Assembly: GCA_001801345.1 (NCBI GenBank)
Contig: MGXJ01000049.1
Coordinates: forward strand, 1,102 to 12,436
Direction of reading: 5' to 3'
DNA from: Gammaproteobacteria bacterium RBG_16_37_9
Lineage (GTDB): Bacteria > Pseudomonadota > Gammaproteobacteria > UBA9339
Length of the DNA: 11,335 nucleotides
The position numbers were made by a program, and so were the translations under genes. Each line of letters begins with the position of its first letter. The stretch's first letter is position 1. The notes under the pieces are model-generated. The model was not told where the DNA came from. It ran no database searches and saw nothing but the letters and a program-made list of their open reading frames with translations. Below are positions 1 to 6,041 of the stretch, one piece after another.

Positions 1-1710
1 TATTATTTTGATGATAAAGATACAAATTCTGTTTTAGGTCCAAAAGCAAAACTAACTTATGATTTTTCTTTGAATAACAGCAAAAAGATATTAGGAATAT
101 TTGATAAAATTGGTTTTGAGACGGGAATACAAAACGATAAACCCAGAGGTACAACTTGGTATATAAGCTTAAACGCCAGATTAGGGTTATCTGCAAAAAA
201 TGATTCTGCATTGCAAGGCGTAGCACGCCATATGGTTGATCTTGTGCGTCGTGACGTGGATATTGTTACTAGAGATGCGTCTAAGAAAAAAAATATGCTT
301 GCCGTTGATACAAATGGTGATCCCATTCAAATAAAAACAGCACACAATCAAGCGGAATTAGAATATGCTACTTTAAAAGACCATATTATTCCTGATTTAG
401 ATTTAGTTTCTTACACAAACAATACGTTCGATAATGTAGAAACTCATCTTATTTTGGATGATGATTTCATTGTTAAATCTCCCGATACAGGGAAAATCTA
501 TGAAGTACCGGTAGCGGCATCAGATTTTAAATCTAAGCCTAGTATGCCGTCATTGTATAAGGCAGAAATAGAGCGTAAGGCGAAAATATGCCCTAGGGAT
601 ATAGAAATAAAAGCAAAAGGCGAAATGAGTTCGACTGGATTTATGGGTAAAGTAACAACGGTTCACAGAGGCCATCCAGTGGTTGTAGCCCCACCACCAG
701 TTGTTGGTGGTGGTGTTGGCGGTCCTGCTGCTGTAGCCCAACCACAAGGTCCTGCTGCTATAGCCCAACAACAAGGTATAGTTGGTCCTGCTGCTATAGC
801 CCAACAACAAGGTATAGTTGGTCCTGCTGCTGTAGCTCAACAACAAGGTATTGTTGGTGGTCCTGCTGCTGTAGCCCAACCACAAGGTCCTGCTGCTGTA
901 GCTCAACATCAAGGTATTGTTGGTGGTCCTGCTGCTATAGCCCAACCACAAGGTCCTGCTGCTATAGCCCAACCACAAGTTCCTGCTGCTATAGCCCAAC
1001 AACAAGGTATAGTTGGTCCTGCTGCTATAGCCCAACAACAAGGTATAGTTGGTCCTGCTGCTGTAGCTCAACATCAAGGTATTGTTGGTGGTCCTGCTGC
1101 TGTAGCCCAACCACAAGGTCCTGCTGCTGTAGCCCAACAACAAGGTCCTGCTGCTATAGCCCAACCACAAGGTCATGCTGCTGTAGCCCAACAACAAGGC
1201 GTTGCCGATCCTGCTGCTACTGCTGTAGCAGGTGGTGGTGGTGGCGGCGCTCAACTTGGTGGCGGCGGTGGCAGCAGCGCAGGTTACGACGAATTATCTA
1301 GTGCGGCATACAAATTTGCATCTGTGATAAAAGAATGTGGGGTTAACTATAATGATGACCTATTGAAAGCTATGTTGGTTGTGGCACGCAAGCATACTGC
1401 TAATAGTGGCTCCGTTGAAGCGATTAAGAAAAATTTAGAAGATATCTTATATATTGATAGGGGTTCATCTATATCTAAAGGATCTGGATCTACACCCGTT
1501 TCTATGGGTATTTATACAGCAATAACGCTTACAGTAATGCATGATAAAAAAATACGCCAAGGAATGAGAGAGGTAGAAATAAGTAGAAGAATGGAAAGTA
1601 TAAGCAGTTTCGCACAGACTGTACTAGATGCAGCAAGCACTAGAGCTGGGATACCTCCAGGCACGTATAAAATCGAACAGCCCAAACGGCAAGCTCCGGA
1701 ATCTTATTAG
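1..1710 (+). CDS. Inverse-autotransporter (intimin-like) outer-membrane protein with repeat-rich passenger, 5' partial
   Basis: The reading frame is open from base 1, so the start lies outside the window; a TTG at 70-72 is only an internal codon. Bases 1-195 read as the last barrel strands (GPKAKLTYDF, then a glycine/aromatic pattern around DKPRGTTWYISLNARLGL), followed at 226-276 by RHMVDLVRRDVDIVTRD. This resembles the end of an inverse-autotransporter beta domain and the arginine/aspartate-rich plug that follows it in intimin/invasin relatives. In that family an N-terminal barrel in the outer membrane exposes a C-terminal passenger. The passenger here has a proline-rich lead-in, about 15 PAA(V/I)AQ repeats (721-1230), a glycine-rich linker (about 1231-1284) and a mostly helical C-terminal region of about 140 residues that I do not recognise. 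I see no immunoglobulin-like or lectin module. The stop is 6 bases from the convergent gene's stop. The family call rests on a short barrel remnant; adhesin or effector roles are inference. Confidence 0.62.
   Translation, partial: YYFDDKDTNSVLGPKAKLTYDFSLNNSKKILGIFDKIGFETGIQNDKPRGTTWYISLNARLGLSAKNDSALQGVARHMVDLVRRDVDIVTRDASKKKNMLAVDTNGDPIQIKTAHNQAELEYATLKDHIIPDLDLVSYTNNTFDNVETHLILDDDFIVKSPDTGKIYEVPVAASDFKSKPSMPSLYKAEIERKAKICPRDIEIKAKGEMSSTGFMGKVTTVHRGHPVVVAPPPVVGGGVGGPAAVAQPQGPAAIAQQQGIVGPAAIAQQQGIVGPAAVAQQQGIVGGPAAVAQPQGPAAVAQHQGIVGGPAAIAQPQGPAAIAQPQVPAAIAQQQGIVGPAAIAQQQGIVGPAAVAQHQGIVGGPAAVAQPQGPAAVAQQQGPAAIAQPQGHAAVAQQQGVADPAATAVAGGGGGGAQLGGGGGSSAGYDELSSAAYKFASVIKECGVNYNDDLLKAMLVVARKHTANSGSVEAIKKNLEDILYIDRGSSISKGSGSTPVSMGIYTAITLTVMHDKKIRQGMREVEISRRMESISSFAQTVLDAASTRAGIPPGTYKIEQPKRQAPESY
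721..1230 (+). repeat. In-frame tandem repeats coding for GPAA(V/I)AQ(P/Q/H)Q units
   Basis: Fifteen units plus a degenerate sixteenth start with GGTCCTGCTGCT or a one-base variant. They come in three in-frame lengths: 27 bp (GPAAVAQPQ), 36 bp (GPAAIAQQQGIV) and 39 bp (GPAAVAQHQGIVG). Unit starts are 721, 748, 784, 820, 859, 886, 925, 952, 979, 1015, 1051, 1090, 1117, 1144, 1171 and 1207. Every length is a multiple of three, so copy-number change would alter passenger length without shifting frame. Near-identity at the DNA level suggests recent expansion. Confidence 0.95.
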
Positions 1711-1716
1711 AGTTTA

Positions 1717-2148
1717 TTAATTAGTCCTAAGAAAAACCTTTAATTTCCTAAATTCTTCTATAGTCAAAGAATCTCTGCTAATTGGCACAGAAATCTTTAG
1801 CCGTTTGTCCACTAAAACAAAATTAACTATAATCAAATGGTTAGAAACAAAAACAGGATAATTAATAAAGCCTATAACTACATCACCAGAATATTTTTTT
1901 AAATACCAACTACTATCCACACCAACATTTGGACCAAATTCAATTATGGCGTAAGTAACATTTCTAAAAACGTAAGTTTTTATAATTATGATCAAACTTA
2001 TTAAACTAAAAAATATAAGCGCTATTTTCACTGCCCAGAAGATAAATGTAAAATAAACGCAAAAAATAGCTCCACCATGAATAAACAAAAAAACAACCCC
2101 TAAACCAAGTGAAGTTTTTAACTGAAATCTTGAGCACAGTAGGTTCAT
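1717..2148 (-). CDS. YgfX-like (CptA family) small inner-membrane protein
   Basis: The 143-residue product has the layout of the YgfX/CptA family. It has a short N-terminal stretch (SRFQLKTSLGL), two close hydrophobic segments at about residues 14-35 and 37-57 with a histidine in the first (FIHGGA), and a C-terminal soluble domain. That domain ends in DSLTIEEFRKLKVFLR, matching the family's closing pattern in which a DSL is followed by an arginine-rich FRxLRVxLR. In E. coli YgfX is an inner-membrane protein encoded beside the succinate dehydrogenase flavinylation factor SdhE, and it has been reported as a toxin affecting cytoskeletal proteins. No sdhE-like gene is adjacent here. There is no strong Shine-Dalgarno before the ATG at 2148, so the start is less certain than the family. 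It is convergent with the surface-protein gene and divergent from the DUF4389 gene. Confidence 0.65.
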   Translation of the reverse strand: MNLLCSRFQLKTSLGLGVVFLFIHGGAIFCVYFTFIFWAVKIALIFFSLISLIIIIKTYVFRNVTYAIIEFGPNVGVDSSWYLKKYSGDVVIGFINYPVFVSNHLIIVNFVLVDKRLKISVPISRDSLTIEEFRKLKVFLRTN

Positions 2149-2157
2149 TTAATGGAA

Positions 2158-2177
2158 AATGTGATAAAATTCACATT
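2158..2177. promoter_or_regulatory. CRP/FNR-type operator palindrome
   Basis: A perfect inverted repeat, AATGTGA-N6-TCACATT, contains TGTGA-N6-TCACA, the arrangement of the gammaproteobacterial CRP consensus. It lies in the 57-bp gap between the divergent ygfX-like and DUF4389 genes. It overlaps a likely -10 and sits about 38 bases from the DUF4389 start, a position that suits repression better than activation. The identity of the regulator is inference. Confidence 0.5.
2162..2170 (+). promoter_or_regulatory. Extended -10 promoter element for the DUF4389 gene
   Basis: TG-A-TAAAAT matches an extended -10 (TGnTATAAT) with one mismatch in the hexamer. It would place the transcript start near 2177, giving a leader of about 29 bases that includes the AAGGAA ribosome site. 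No good -35 is seen at the expected spacing, which an extended -10 can tolerate. The element lies inside the palindrome at 2158-2177. Confidence 0.4.
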
Positions 2178-2205
2178 ATTAACCAATAAATAAAAGGAAA
2201 CAATT

Positions 2206-2478
2206 ATGAACAAAACCCTAAAGGAAAAACTACTAGTAAAGGACAAATGGATTCGCGGATTATTAATGTTAATGTTTATATTGATTAAATATAGCGTTTC
2301 ATGGCTAATCATCATAATTCTACTATTCCAATTTATAACCAACCTGTTGTTTGATAAACCAAATAGCAGGCTTTTAGAGTTTTCTAAAAATCTAAATATT
2401 TATCTCCTACAAGTAGCGAATTTTTTGACATTTAACTCTGAAACCAAGCCATTCCCATTTACTGATTGGCCAAAATAG
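2206..2478 (+). CDS. DUF4389 family membrane protein
   Basis: The 90-residue product starts with a charged N-terminus (MNKTLKEKLL) and has one long hydrophobic stretch at about residues 17-48. It then carries the family's conserved tail: LLFDKPNSRLLEFSKNL, then YLLQVANFLTFNSE, ending in KPFPFTDWP. The length and closing PFPFxDWP motif fit DUF4389 proteins of Gammaproteobacteria, whose function is unknown to me. The ATG is supported by AAGGAA at 2194-2199 with normal spacing. It probably sits in the inner membrane. It shares its control region with the divergent ygfX-like gene and is followed 4 bases after its stop by a palindromic repeat that could end transcription. Confidence 0.8.
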   Translation: MNKTLKEKLLVKDKWIRGLLMLMFILIKYSVSWLIIIILLFQFITNLLFDKPNSRLLEFSKNLNIYLLQVANFLTFNSETKPFPFTDWPK

Positions 2479-2482
2479 AAAA

Positions 2483-2568
2483 GGTAGCCGCAGGCTTCAG
2501 CCTGCGTTGCCAAAAAGCGCAGACTAAAGCTTGCCCCGTTAGGTTTCTAAACGGGGTCTGCGGCTACC
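2483..2568 (+). repeat. Palindromic MITE/REP-like element, copy A (left arm shortened)
   Basis: This 86-bp element is bounded by inverted ends GGTAGCCGCAG and CTGCGGCTACC. Its bases 2499-2568 are identical, on the opposite strand, to 6961-7030 of copy B (70 bp without a mismatch). The left arm is about 27 bp shorter than in copy B and folds as CGCAGGC-ttca-GCCTGCG; the right arm holds an inner CCCCGTTTAG-type stem. It contains no gene, and I cannot assign it to a named family. Confidence 0.85.
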
Positions 2569-2583
2569 AAGAACGCTAAATAT

Positions 2584-2611
2584 TTGTATAAATAAATCCT
2601 GACGTTAAAAT
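2584..2611 (+). promoter_or_regulatory. Candidate sigma-70 promoter of the HAD-flavodiiron-rubredoxin operon
   Basis: TTGTAT (2584-2589) and TAAAAT (2606-2611) are separated by 16 bases, matching the -35 at 4 of 6 and the -10 at 5 of 6 positions. The start of transcription would fall near 2618, just before the AAGAGGTG ribosome site (2623-2630) of the GTG-started HAD gene. Confidence 0.4.
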
Positions 2612-2632
2612 TTCAGTAGAACAAGAGGTGTC

Positions 2633-3301
2633 GTGAAAAATTATTCTCTTTTAGTTTTTGATTGGGACGGAACCTTGGTTGATTCCGAAGCACTAGCCGT
2701 TAACTGTATACAAAAAGCTGCGGCTAACCTTGGTTATCCCGTTCCAGAAGCAGCAACTATTCAACAACATTTTGGTATGTGTTTAGAAGGAATCTGTGAA
2801 CAATTATTTCCCGAAAAAAGTCTTGCTTTATTTGATGAGATATTTAGTGTTCATGACTGCCTGTATGAAGAAAATCAAAACGGTGATCTTTTCGAAGGCA
2901 CCATAGAAACTCTAACCCACTTAAAACAACAAGGATTCACTTTGGCAGTTGCTACTAACAAACCACGCGCAAGGTTTGAAATAGATTTAACCCTTTCAAA
3001 CACAAGAGAACTTTTTTCTGCTACACGCTGCCCTGAAGATGGCGAGGCAAAACCTCATCCACATATGTTAATGACTTTACTTGAAGAATTAAAACATCAC
3101 CCCCAAGATACTCTTATGATTGGTGACTCTATTTTTGACATGCAATTTGCATCTAATGCTAACGTTGATGCTTTAGCTGCGTGCTACTCGCAGAACAAAA
3201 AAGAACTATTGGCTGCATTTAATCCAGTCAAATTTATCAGTGACATTCAGGAGCTAAAGCATATTTTGAATTTTAAAAACAAAACAACCCTGCCTCTATG
3301 A
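2633..3301 (+). CDS. HAD-superfamily phosphatase, phosphoglycolate-phosphatase-like
   Basis: The 222-residue protein has all four haloacid-dehalogenase phosphatase motifs. Motif I is DWDGT at residues 10-14 (Asp10 nucleophile, Asp12 acid/base). Motif II is at Thr108 in ATNKP, motif III is Lys140 in KPHP, and motif IV is GDSIFD with Asp165 and Asp169. A helical cap sits between motifs I and II, as in subclass IA enzymes of the Gph/PGMB type. These hydrolyse small phosphoesters with Mg2+; the substrate here cannot be read from sequence. The start is GTG, chosen for AAGAGGTG just upstream and because the first strand LLVFDWDGT then falls at the usual distance. Its TGA overlaps the ATG of the flavodiiron gene by 4 bases, implying translational coupling. 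A housekeeping repair or salvage role beside an O2/NO-reducing enzyme is plausible but unproven. Confidence 0.85.
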   Translation: MKNYSLLVFDWDGTLVDSEALAVNCIQKAAANLGYPVPEAATIQQHFGMCLEGICEQLFPEKSLALFDEIFSVHDCLYEENQNGDLFEGTIETLTHLKQQGFTLAVATNKPRARFEIDLTLSNTRELFSATRCPEDGEAKPHPHMLMTLLEELKHHPQDTLMIGDSIFDMQFASNANVDALAACYSQNKKELLAAFNPVKFISDIQELKHILNFKNKTTLPL

Positions 3302-4506
3302 ACAATACCTTTGACGCCATAAAAATATCCGACAAAGTTTATTGGGTTGGAGCAATCGATAACGAAATCCGTGACTTTCACGGTTACAATGCCTCTCGCG
3401 GCACTACTTATAACGCCTATTTAATCCTGGGCGAAAAACCTGTCCTTATCGATACAGTAAAAGCACCATTTTTTTCCGAAATGATGGCACGAATAACATC
3501 AATTATTGATCCAAAAAAAATATCTTATATTATTTCTAATCATGCAGAAATGGATCATTCTGGATGTTTACTACCAACTATCGAAATCATAAAACCAGAA
3601 AAAGTCTTCGCATCAAAAATGGGAGCACTAGCTTTAAAAGCCCACTTTCATCAGCAACTTGATCTAACAGAAATCAACCACGGAGAAAAATTCTCTTTAG
3701 GAGATGCTACCTTTACCTGTATTGAAACGCGCATGTTGCATTGGCCTGATAGCATGTTCACCTATTTTGCTAACGACGGCATTTTATTCTCACAAGATGT
3801 ATTTGGCATGCATTTGGCAACATATAAAATATTAGCCCAGCAAAATGAACGTGTTGTTATGCGTTATGAAGCCATGAAATATTTCGCTAATATTTTGTTA
3901 CCATACACATCTTTCGTTACTAAAATCTTAGATACGCTTCCAAATTTCGGCTTTGATATAAAAATTCTTGCTCCAGATCATGGTCCTATTTGGAATACTG
4001 CTAGTGATATTAATTGGATTATGGACTTATGGCATAAGTGGACGCAACAAAAATCAACAGAAAAGGTAGTTATTTTTTACGATACTATGTGGAATAGCAC
4101 CGCTAAAATGGCCAATGCTATAGCCGATGGTGTCATGGTAGAAAATACCTTAGTTAAAGTAATGCCATTGTCAGTTTCTCACCGCAGTGATATTGCGACT
4201 GAATTGCTAGAATCTGGAGCATTGGTTATCGGTTCACCAACCATAAATCAACAAATTTTTCCCACTGTAGCTGATATTTTATGTTATTTAAAAGGATTAA
4301 AACCCAAAAACTTAATTGGTCAAGCTTTTGGATCTTATGGCTGGGGCGGAGAATCGATAAATATATTACAAGAAGAGTTAAAAAACATTGGGATTAAATT
4401 ATTTGACATTCCGATTAAAACCTTATACGTCCCAAATGATAACTGCTTGGCAGCCTGCAGAACCTTGGGTCAAAATATTGCCAAGGAGTTAAAAAACAGT
4501 TCATAA
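3298..4506 (+). CDS. Flavodiiron protein (O2/NO reductase, rubredoxin-dependent)
   Basis: At 402 residues this is the minimal class A flavodiiron protein. An N-terminal metallo-beta-lactamase-like domain (about 1-250) carries the diiron ligands: His82, Glu84, Asp86 and His87 in NHAEMDHSG, His148 in LHWPDSM, Asp167 in SQDVFG, and His228 in PDHGP. All expected ligands are present. A C-terminal flavodoxin domain (about 255-400) binds FMN through the YDTMWNSTAKMA phosphate loop, GSPT at about 312-315, and GSYGWGGES at about 345-353. Such cytoplasmic enzymes reduce O2 to water and/or NO to N2O with electrons from rubredoxin, which is encoded immediately downstream. There is no fused rubredoxin domain as in NorV. 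The ATGA overlap with the HAD gene and the 44-base gap to rubredoxin indicate one operon. O2 versus NO preference cannot be told from sequence. Confidence 0.95.
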   Translation: MNNTFDAIKISDKVYWVGAIDNEIRDFHGYNASRGTTYNAYLILGEKPVLIDTVKAPFFSEMMARITSIIDPKKISYIISNHAEMDHSGCLLPTIEIIKPEKVFASKMGALALKAHFHQQLDLTEINHGEKFSLGDATFTCIETRMLHWPDSMFTYFANDGILFSQDVFGMHLATYKILAQQNERVVMRYEAMKYFANILLPYTSFVTKILDTLPNFGFDIKILAPDHGPIWNTASDINWIMDLWHKWTQQKSTEKVVIFYDTMWNSTAKMANAIADGVMVENTLVKVMPLSVSHRSDIATELLESGALVIGSPTINQQIFPTVADILCYLKGLKPKNLIGQAFGSYGWGGESINILQEELKNIGIKLFDIPIKTLYVPNDNCLAACRTLGQNIAKELKNSS

Positions 4507-4538
4507 AAATGAACCAACTTTTCAATCTTAAAACTATC

Positions 4539-4545
4539 TGGAGAA
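4539..4545 (+). promoter_or_regulatory. Ribosome binding site fixing the rubredoxin start
   Basis: TGGAGAA, with GGAG 7 bases before the ATG at 4551, supports that start over the in-frame ATG at 4509, which has only an A-run upstream and would add 14 residues not seen in small rubredoxins. Confidence 0.7.
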
Positions 4546-4550
4546 ACTAT

Positions 4551-4715
4551 ATGAAAAAATATTCTTGCAATGTTTGTGGCTATATCTATGATCCAACTGT
4601 AGGTGATCCTGATAGTGGGATTGAACCTGGAACTTCATTTGAAAGCTTACCTGAAAATTGGGTATGCCCAATATGCGGTGTCGGCAAAAATGAGTTTTCG
4701 GTTTGTGATAAATAA
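4551..4715 (+). CDS. Rubredoxin
   Basis: The 54-residue protein is the standard length for a one-iron rubredoxin. The four iron-binding cysteines are Cys6 and Cys9 (SCNVCGYIYDP) and Cys39 and Cys42 (WVCPICGVGK). The conserved core GDPDSGIEPGTSFESLPENW lies between them. An additional Cys52 near the C-terminus is not a ligand in the family. It carries single electrons in the cytoplasm and is almost certainly the donor to the flavodiiron protein encoded just upstream. The rubredoxin reductase that would recharge it from NAD(P)H is not in this window. A longer start at 4509 is open but lacks a ribosome site. Confidence 0.95.
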   Translation: MKKYSCNVCGYIYDPTVGDPDSGIEPGTSFESLPENWVCPICGVGKNEFSVCDK

Positions 4716-4729
4716 AGGAAACCCTAATA

Positions 4730-4751
4730 TGTCGTTCCCGCGAAGATGACA
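4730..4751. repeat. Fragment of a TGTCATCC-type palindromic element
   Basis: TGTCGT (4730-4735) and ATGACA (4746-4751) form an imperfect inverted pair around TTCCCGCGAAG-type sequence. It resembles a short, decayed copy of the elements at 4764-4870 and 5797-5868, which share TGTCAT/ATGACA ends. It follows the rubredoxin stop. Confidence 0.4.
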
Positions 4752-4763
4752 AAAAAATATGAG

Positions 4764-4870
4764 TGTCATCCCAGCAGGGACTGCTGGGATCCAGTTACAT
4801 GGATGTAATATGTTCAGTTCGGAACATTCGCATCCGTGCGGCTGGATCCCCGTTTCCTACGGGGATGACA
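4764..4870. repeat. Palindromic element with TGTCATCCC/GGGATGACA ends, upstream of apaH
   Basis: This 107-bp element has 9-bp terminal inverted repeats TGTCATCCC (4764-4772) and GGGATGACA (4862-4870). Inside are two strong stem-loops, CCCAGCAG-gga-CTGCTGGG (4770-4788) and CCCCGT-ttcct-ACGGGG (4848-4864), a long-range pair GGATCCAG (4787-4794) with CTGGATCC (4842-4849), and the palindrome TTACAT-gg-ATGTAA (4795-4808). There is no coding capacity. The stems could also help terminate the rubredoxin operon. Confidence 0.75.
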
Positions 4871-4932
4871 GAAAAAAGACGTAGGGATCTGTCAGAGTCA
4901 AAGTATAAATTCAATTAGCGAAGGGTACCATC

Positions 4933-5748
4933 ATGGCAACATATTGTATCGGCGATATCCAAGGCTGCTTCGACGAACTCGAACAATTACTACGTATAAT
5001 TAACTATGATCACAACAAAGACCATTTATGGTTCGTTGGTGATTTGGTAAATCGTGGCAAAAAATCATTAGAAGTTCTGCGCTTAGTCAGCACACTGCCT
5101 AACACTAAAGTGGTCTTGGGAAATCATGATTTACACTTGTTAAATTTTTATAACAAAATCGTGGATTTTGAGACCAGCCACTTAGAACAGATCTTAATTG
5201 CACCTGATGGCCAAAAACTAATAAACTGGTTGCATATGCAACCCTTGCTCTACTATAACCAAAAATATAATTGCGCATTAGTGCATGCTGGAATTTACCC
5301 TGGTTGGGATTTACAAAGCGCCATGATCTATGCCAATGAAGCTGAAAAAGCACTACGAGGAGAAAACTATATCGACTTCCTAAAAGTCATGTATGGTAAC
5401 GAACCAAATATTTGGCATGATAATTTATCTGGCTTTGAAAGATTACGCTTTATTGTAAATGCTTTTACACGTATGCGTTTTTGTAATCACCAAGGAAAGC
5501 TAGAATTTAATAACCCGGATAAAATCGATACTGCACCGCAAGGATATATGCCATGGTTTAAAATTCCATGGCGTAAAACTAAAGATATAAAAATTATTTT
5601 TGGACACTGGGCGGCCTTAGGAGGCAAAACCGATGAACCAAACACCTATGCATTAGATACTGGCTGCGTATGGGGCAGAAGCCTAACTGCACTAAGATTA
5701 GATGATGACGTGAGATTTAGCTGCCAGTGCTTACAAAAACAAGCTTAA
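4933..5748 (+). CDS. apaH: Symmetrical diadenosine tetraphosphatase ApaH
   Basis: The 271-residue protein hydrolyses Ap4A to two ADP in the cytoplasm, limiting dinucleoside polyphosphates made by aminoacyl-tRNA synthetases under stress. More recent work also gives ApaH a role in removing Np4 caps from RNA. The calcineurin-type metallophosphatase motifs are all present: GDIQGC (residues 7-12, the ApaH form with Gln), GDLVNRG (36-42), GNHD (63-66), VHAG (117-120), and GHWAALGG (224-231) followed by LDTGCVWG (241-248). The ATG has AAGGG at 4921-4925, 7 bases upstream. In enterobacteria apaH lies downstream of rsmA and apaG; here it stands alone between two repeat clusters, so it probably has its own promoter. 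A TATAAAT at 4904-4910 could be the -10, but no matching -35 is seen. Confidence 0.95.
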   Translation: MATYCIGDIQGCFDELEQLLRIINYDHNKDHLWFVGDLVNRGKKSLEVLRLVSTLPNTKVVLGNHDLHLLNFYNKIVDFETSHLEQILIAPDGQKLINWLHMQPLLYYNQKYNCALVHAGIYPGWDLQSAMIYANEAEKALRGENYIDFLKVMYGNEPNIWHDNLSGFERLRFIVNAFTRMRFCNHQGKLEFNNPDKIDTAPQGYMPWFKIPWRKTKDIKIIFGHWAALGGKTDEPNTYALDTGCVWGRSLTALRLDDDVRFSCQCLQKQA

Positions 5749-5752
5749 TGGA

Positions 5753-5985
5753 TGTCATCCTCGCACCTCACTCTTGTCATCCTCGGACCTCACTCTTGTC
5801 ATCCTCGGACGAAGATCCGAGGATCTCATGATCGTATGCTAGATCCTCGGGTCAAGCCCGAGGATGACAACTAAAAAGCCCCGAGGATGACAACTAAAAA
5901 GCCCCGAGGATGACAATATAAGAGAGTTCTTCGGATCTACGCTTCGCTTGTCCGAGGATGACAATTAAAAAGCCCAAGGATGACC
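5753..5985. repeat. Cluster of REP-like TGTCATCCTCGG / CCGAGGATGACA palindromes
   Basis: Two forward half-repeats with a 22-bp period (from 5753 and 5775, TGTCATCCTCG-ACCTCACTC) lead into one complete 72-bp element (5797-5868). That element has two stem-loops: ATCCTCGGA/TCCGAGGAT at 5801-5824 and ATCCTCGGG/CCCGAGGAT at 5843-5865. It is followed by inverted-orientation half-repeats GAGGATGACA starting at 5860, 5883 and 5906 (23-bp period), a variant at 5954 and a decayed copy at 5976. The whole is roughly symmetrical and could fold or act as a bidirectional terminator between apaH and the convergent barrel gene. It fills nearly all of the gap 5749-6041. Confidence 0.85.
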
Positions 5986-6041
5986 GCCCATTAGATACCC
6001 CCCCGTGCCTCTTTGCATAAATTCATTTTACGAAGGGTATG

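Noticed and set aside
57..326. 89-codon minus-strand ORF
   Set aside because: It lies wholly antisense to the barrel end of the surface protein and shows no recognisable product.
550..1254. 234-codon minus-strand ORF with a repeating YSSRT pattern
   Set aside because: It is the complement of the in-frame repeat tract; a 3n-length repeat keeps antisense frames open. It has no ribosome site and no non-repeat domain.
2145..2342. 65-codon minus-strand ORF that might be an SdhE partner of the ygfX-like gene
   Set aside because: It lacks the arginine/tryptophan-rich SdhE pattern, consists of low-complexity asparagine/isoleucine and hydrophobic runs, and is antisense to the well-supported DUF4389 gene.
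2483..2568. Simple intrinsic terminator only
   Set aside because: The same sequence recurs as a 113-bp element at 6961-7073 upstream of rsmJ, where a terminator for a neighbouring gene is not needed, and neither copy has a T-tract. Termination may be secondary.
4509..4550. Longer rubredoxin start adding 14 residues
   Set aside because: There is no ribosome site before ATG 4509. ATG 4551 has TGGAGAA at good spacing and gives the normal 54-residue rubredoxin.
4534..4752. 72-codon minus-strand ORF
   Set aside because: It is antisense to rubredoxin and runs into a palindromic repeat; no family resemblance.
5753..5985. CRISPR array
   Set aside because: The 22-23-bp periodic units are adjacent half-palindromes without unique spacers of constant length and occur in both orientations, so they are REP-type repeats.
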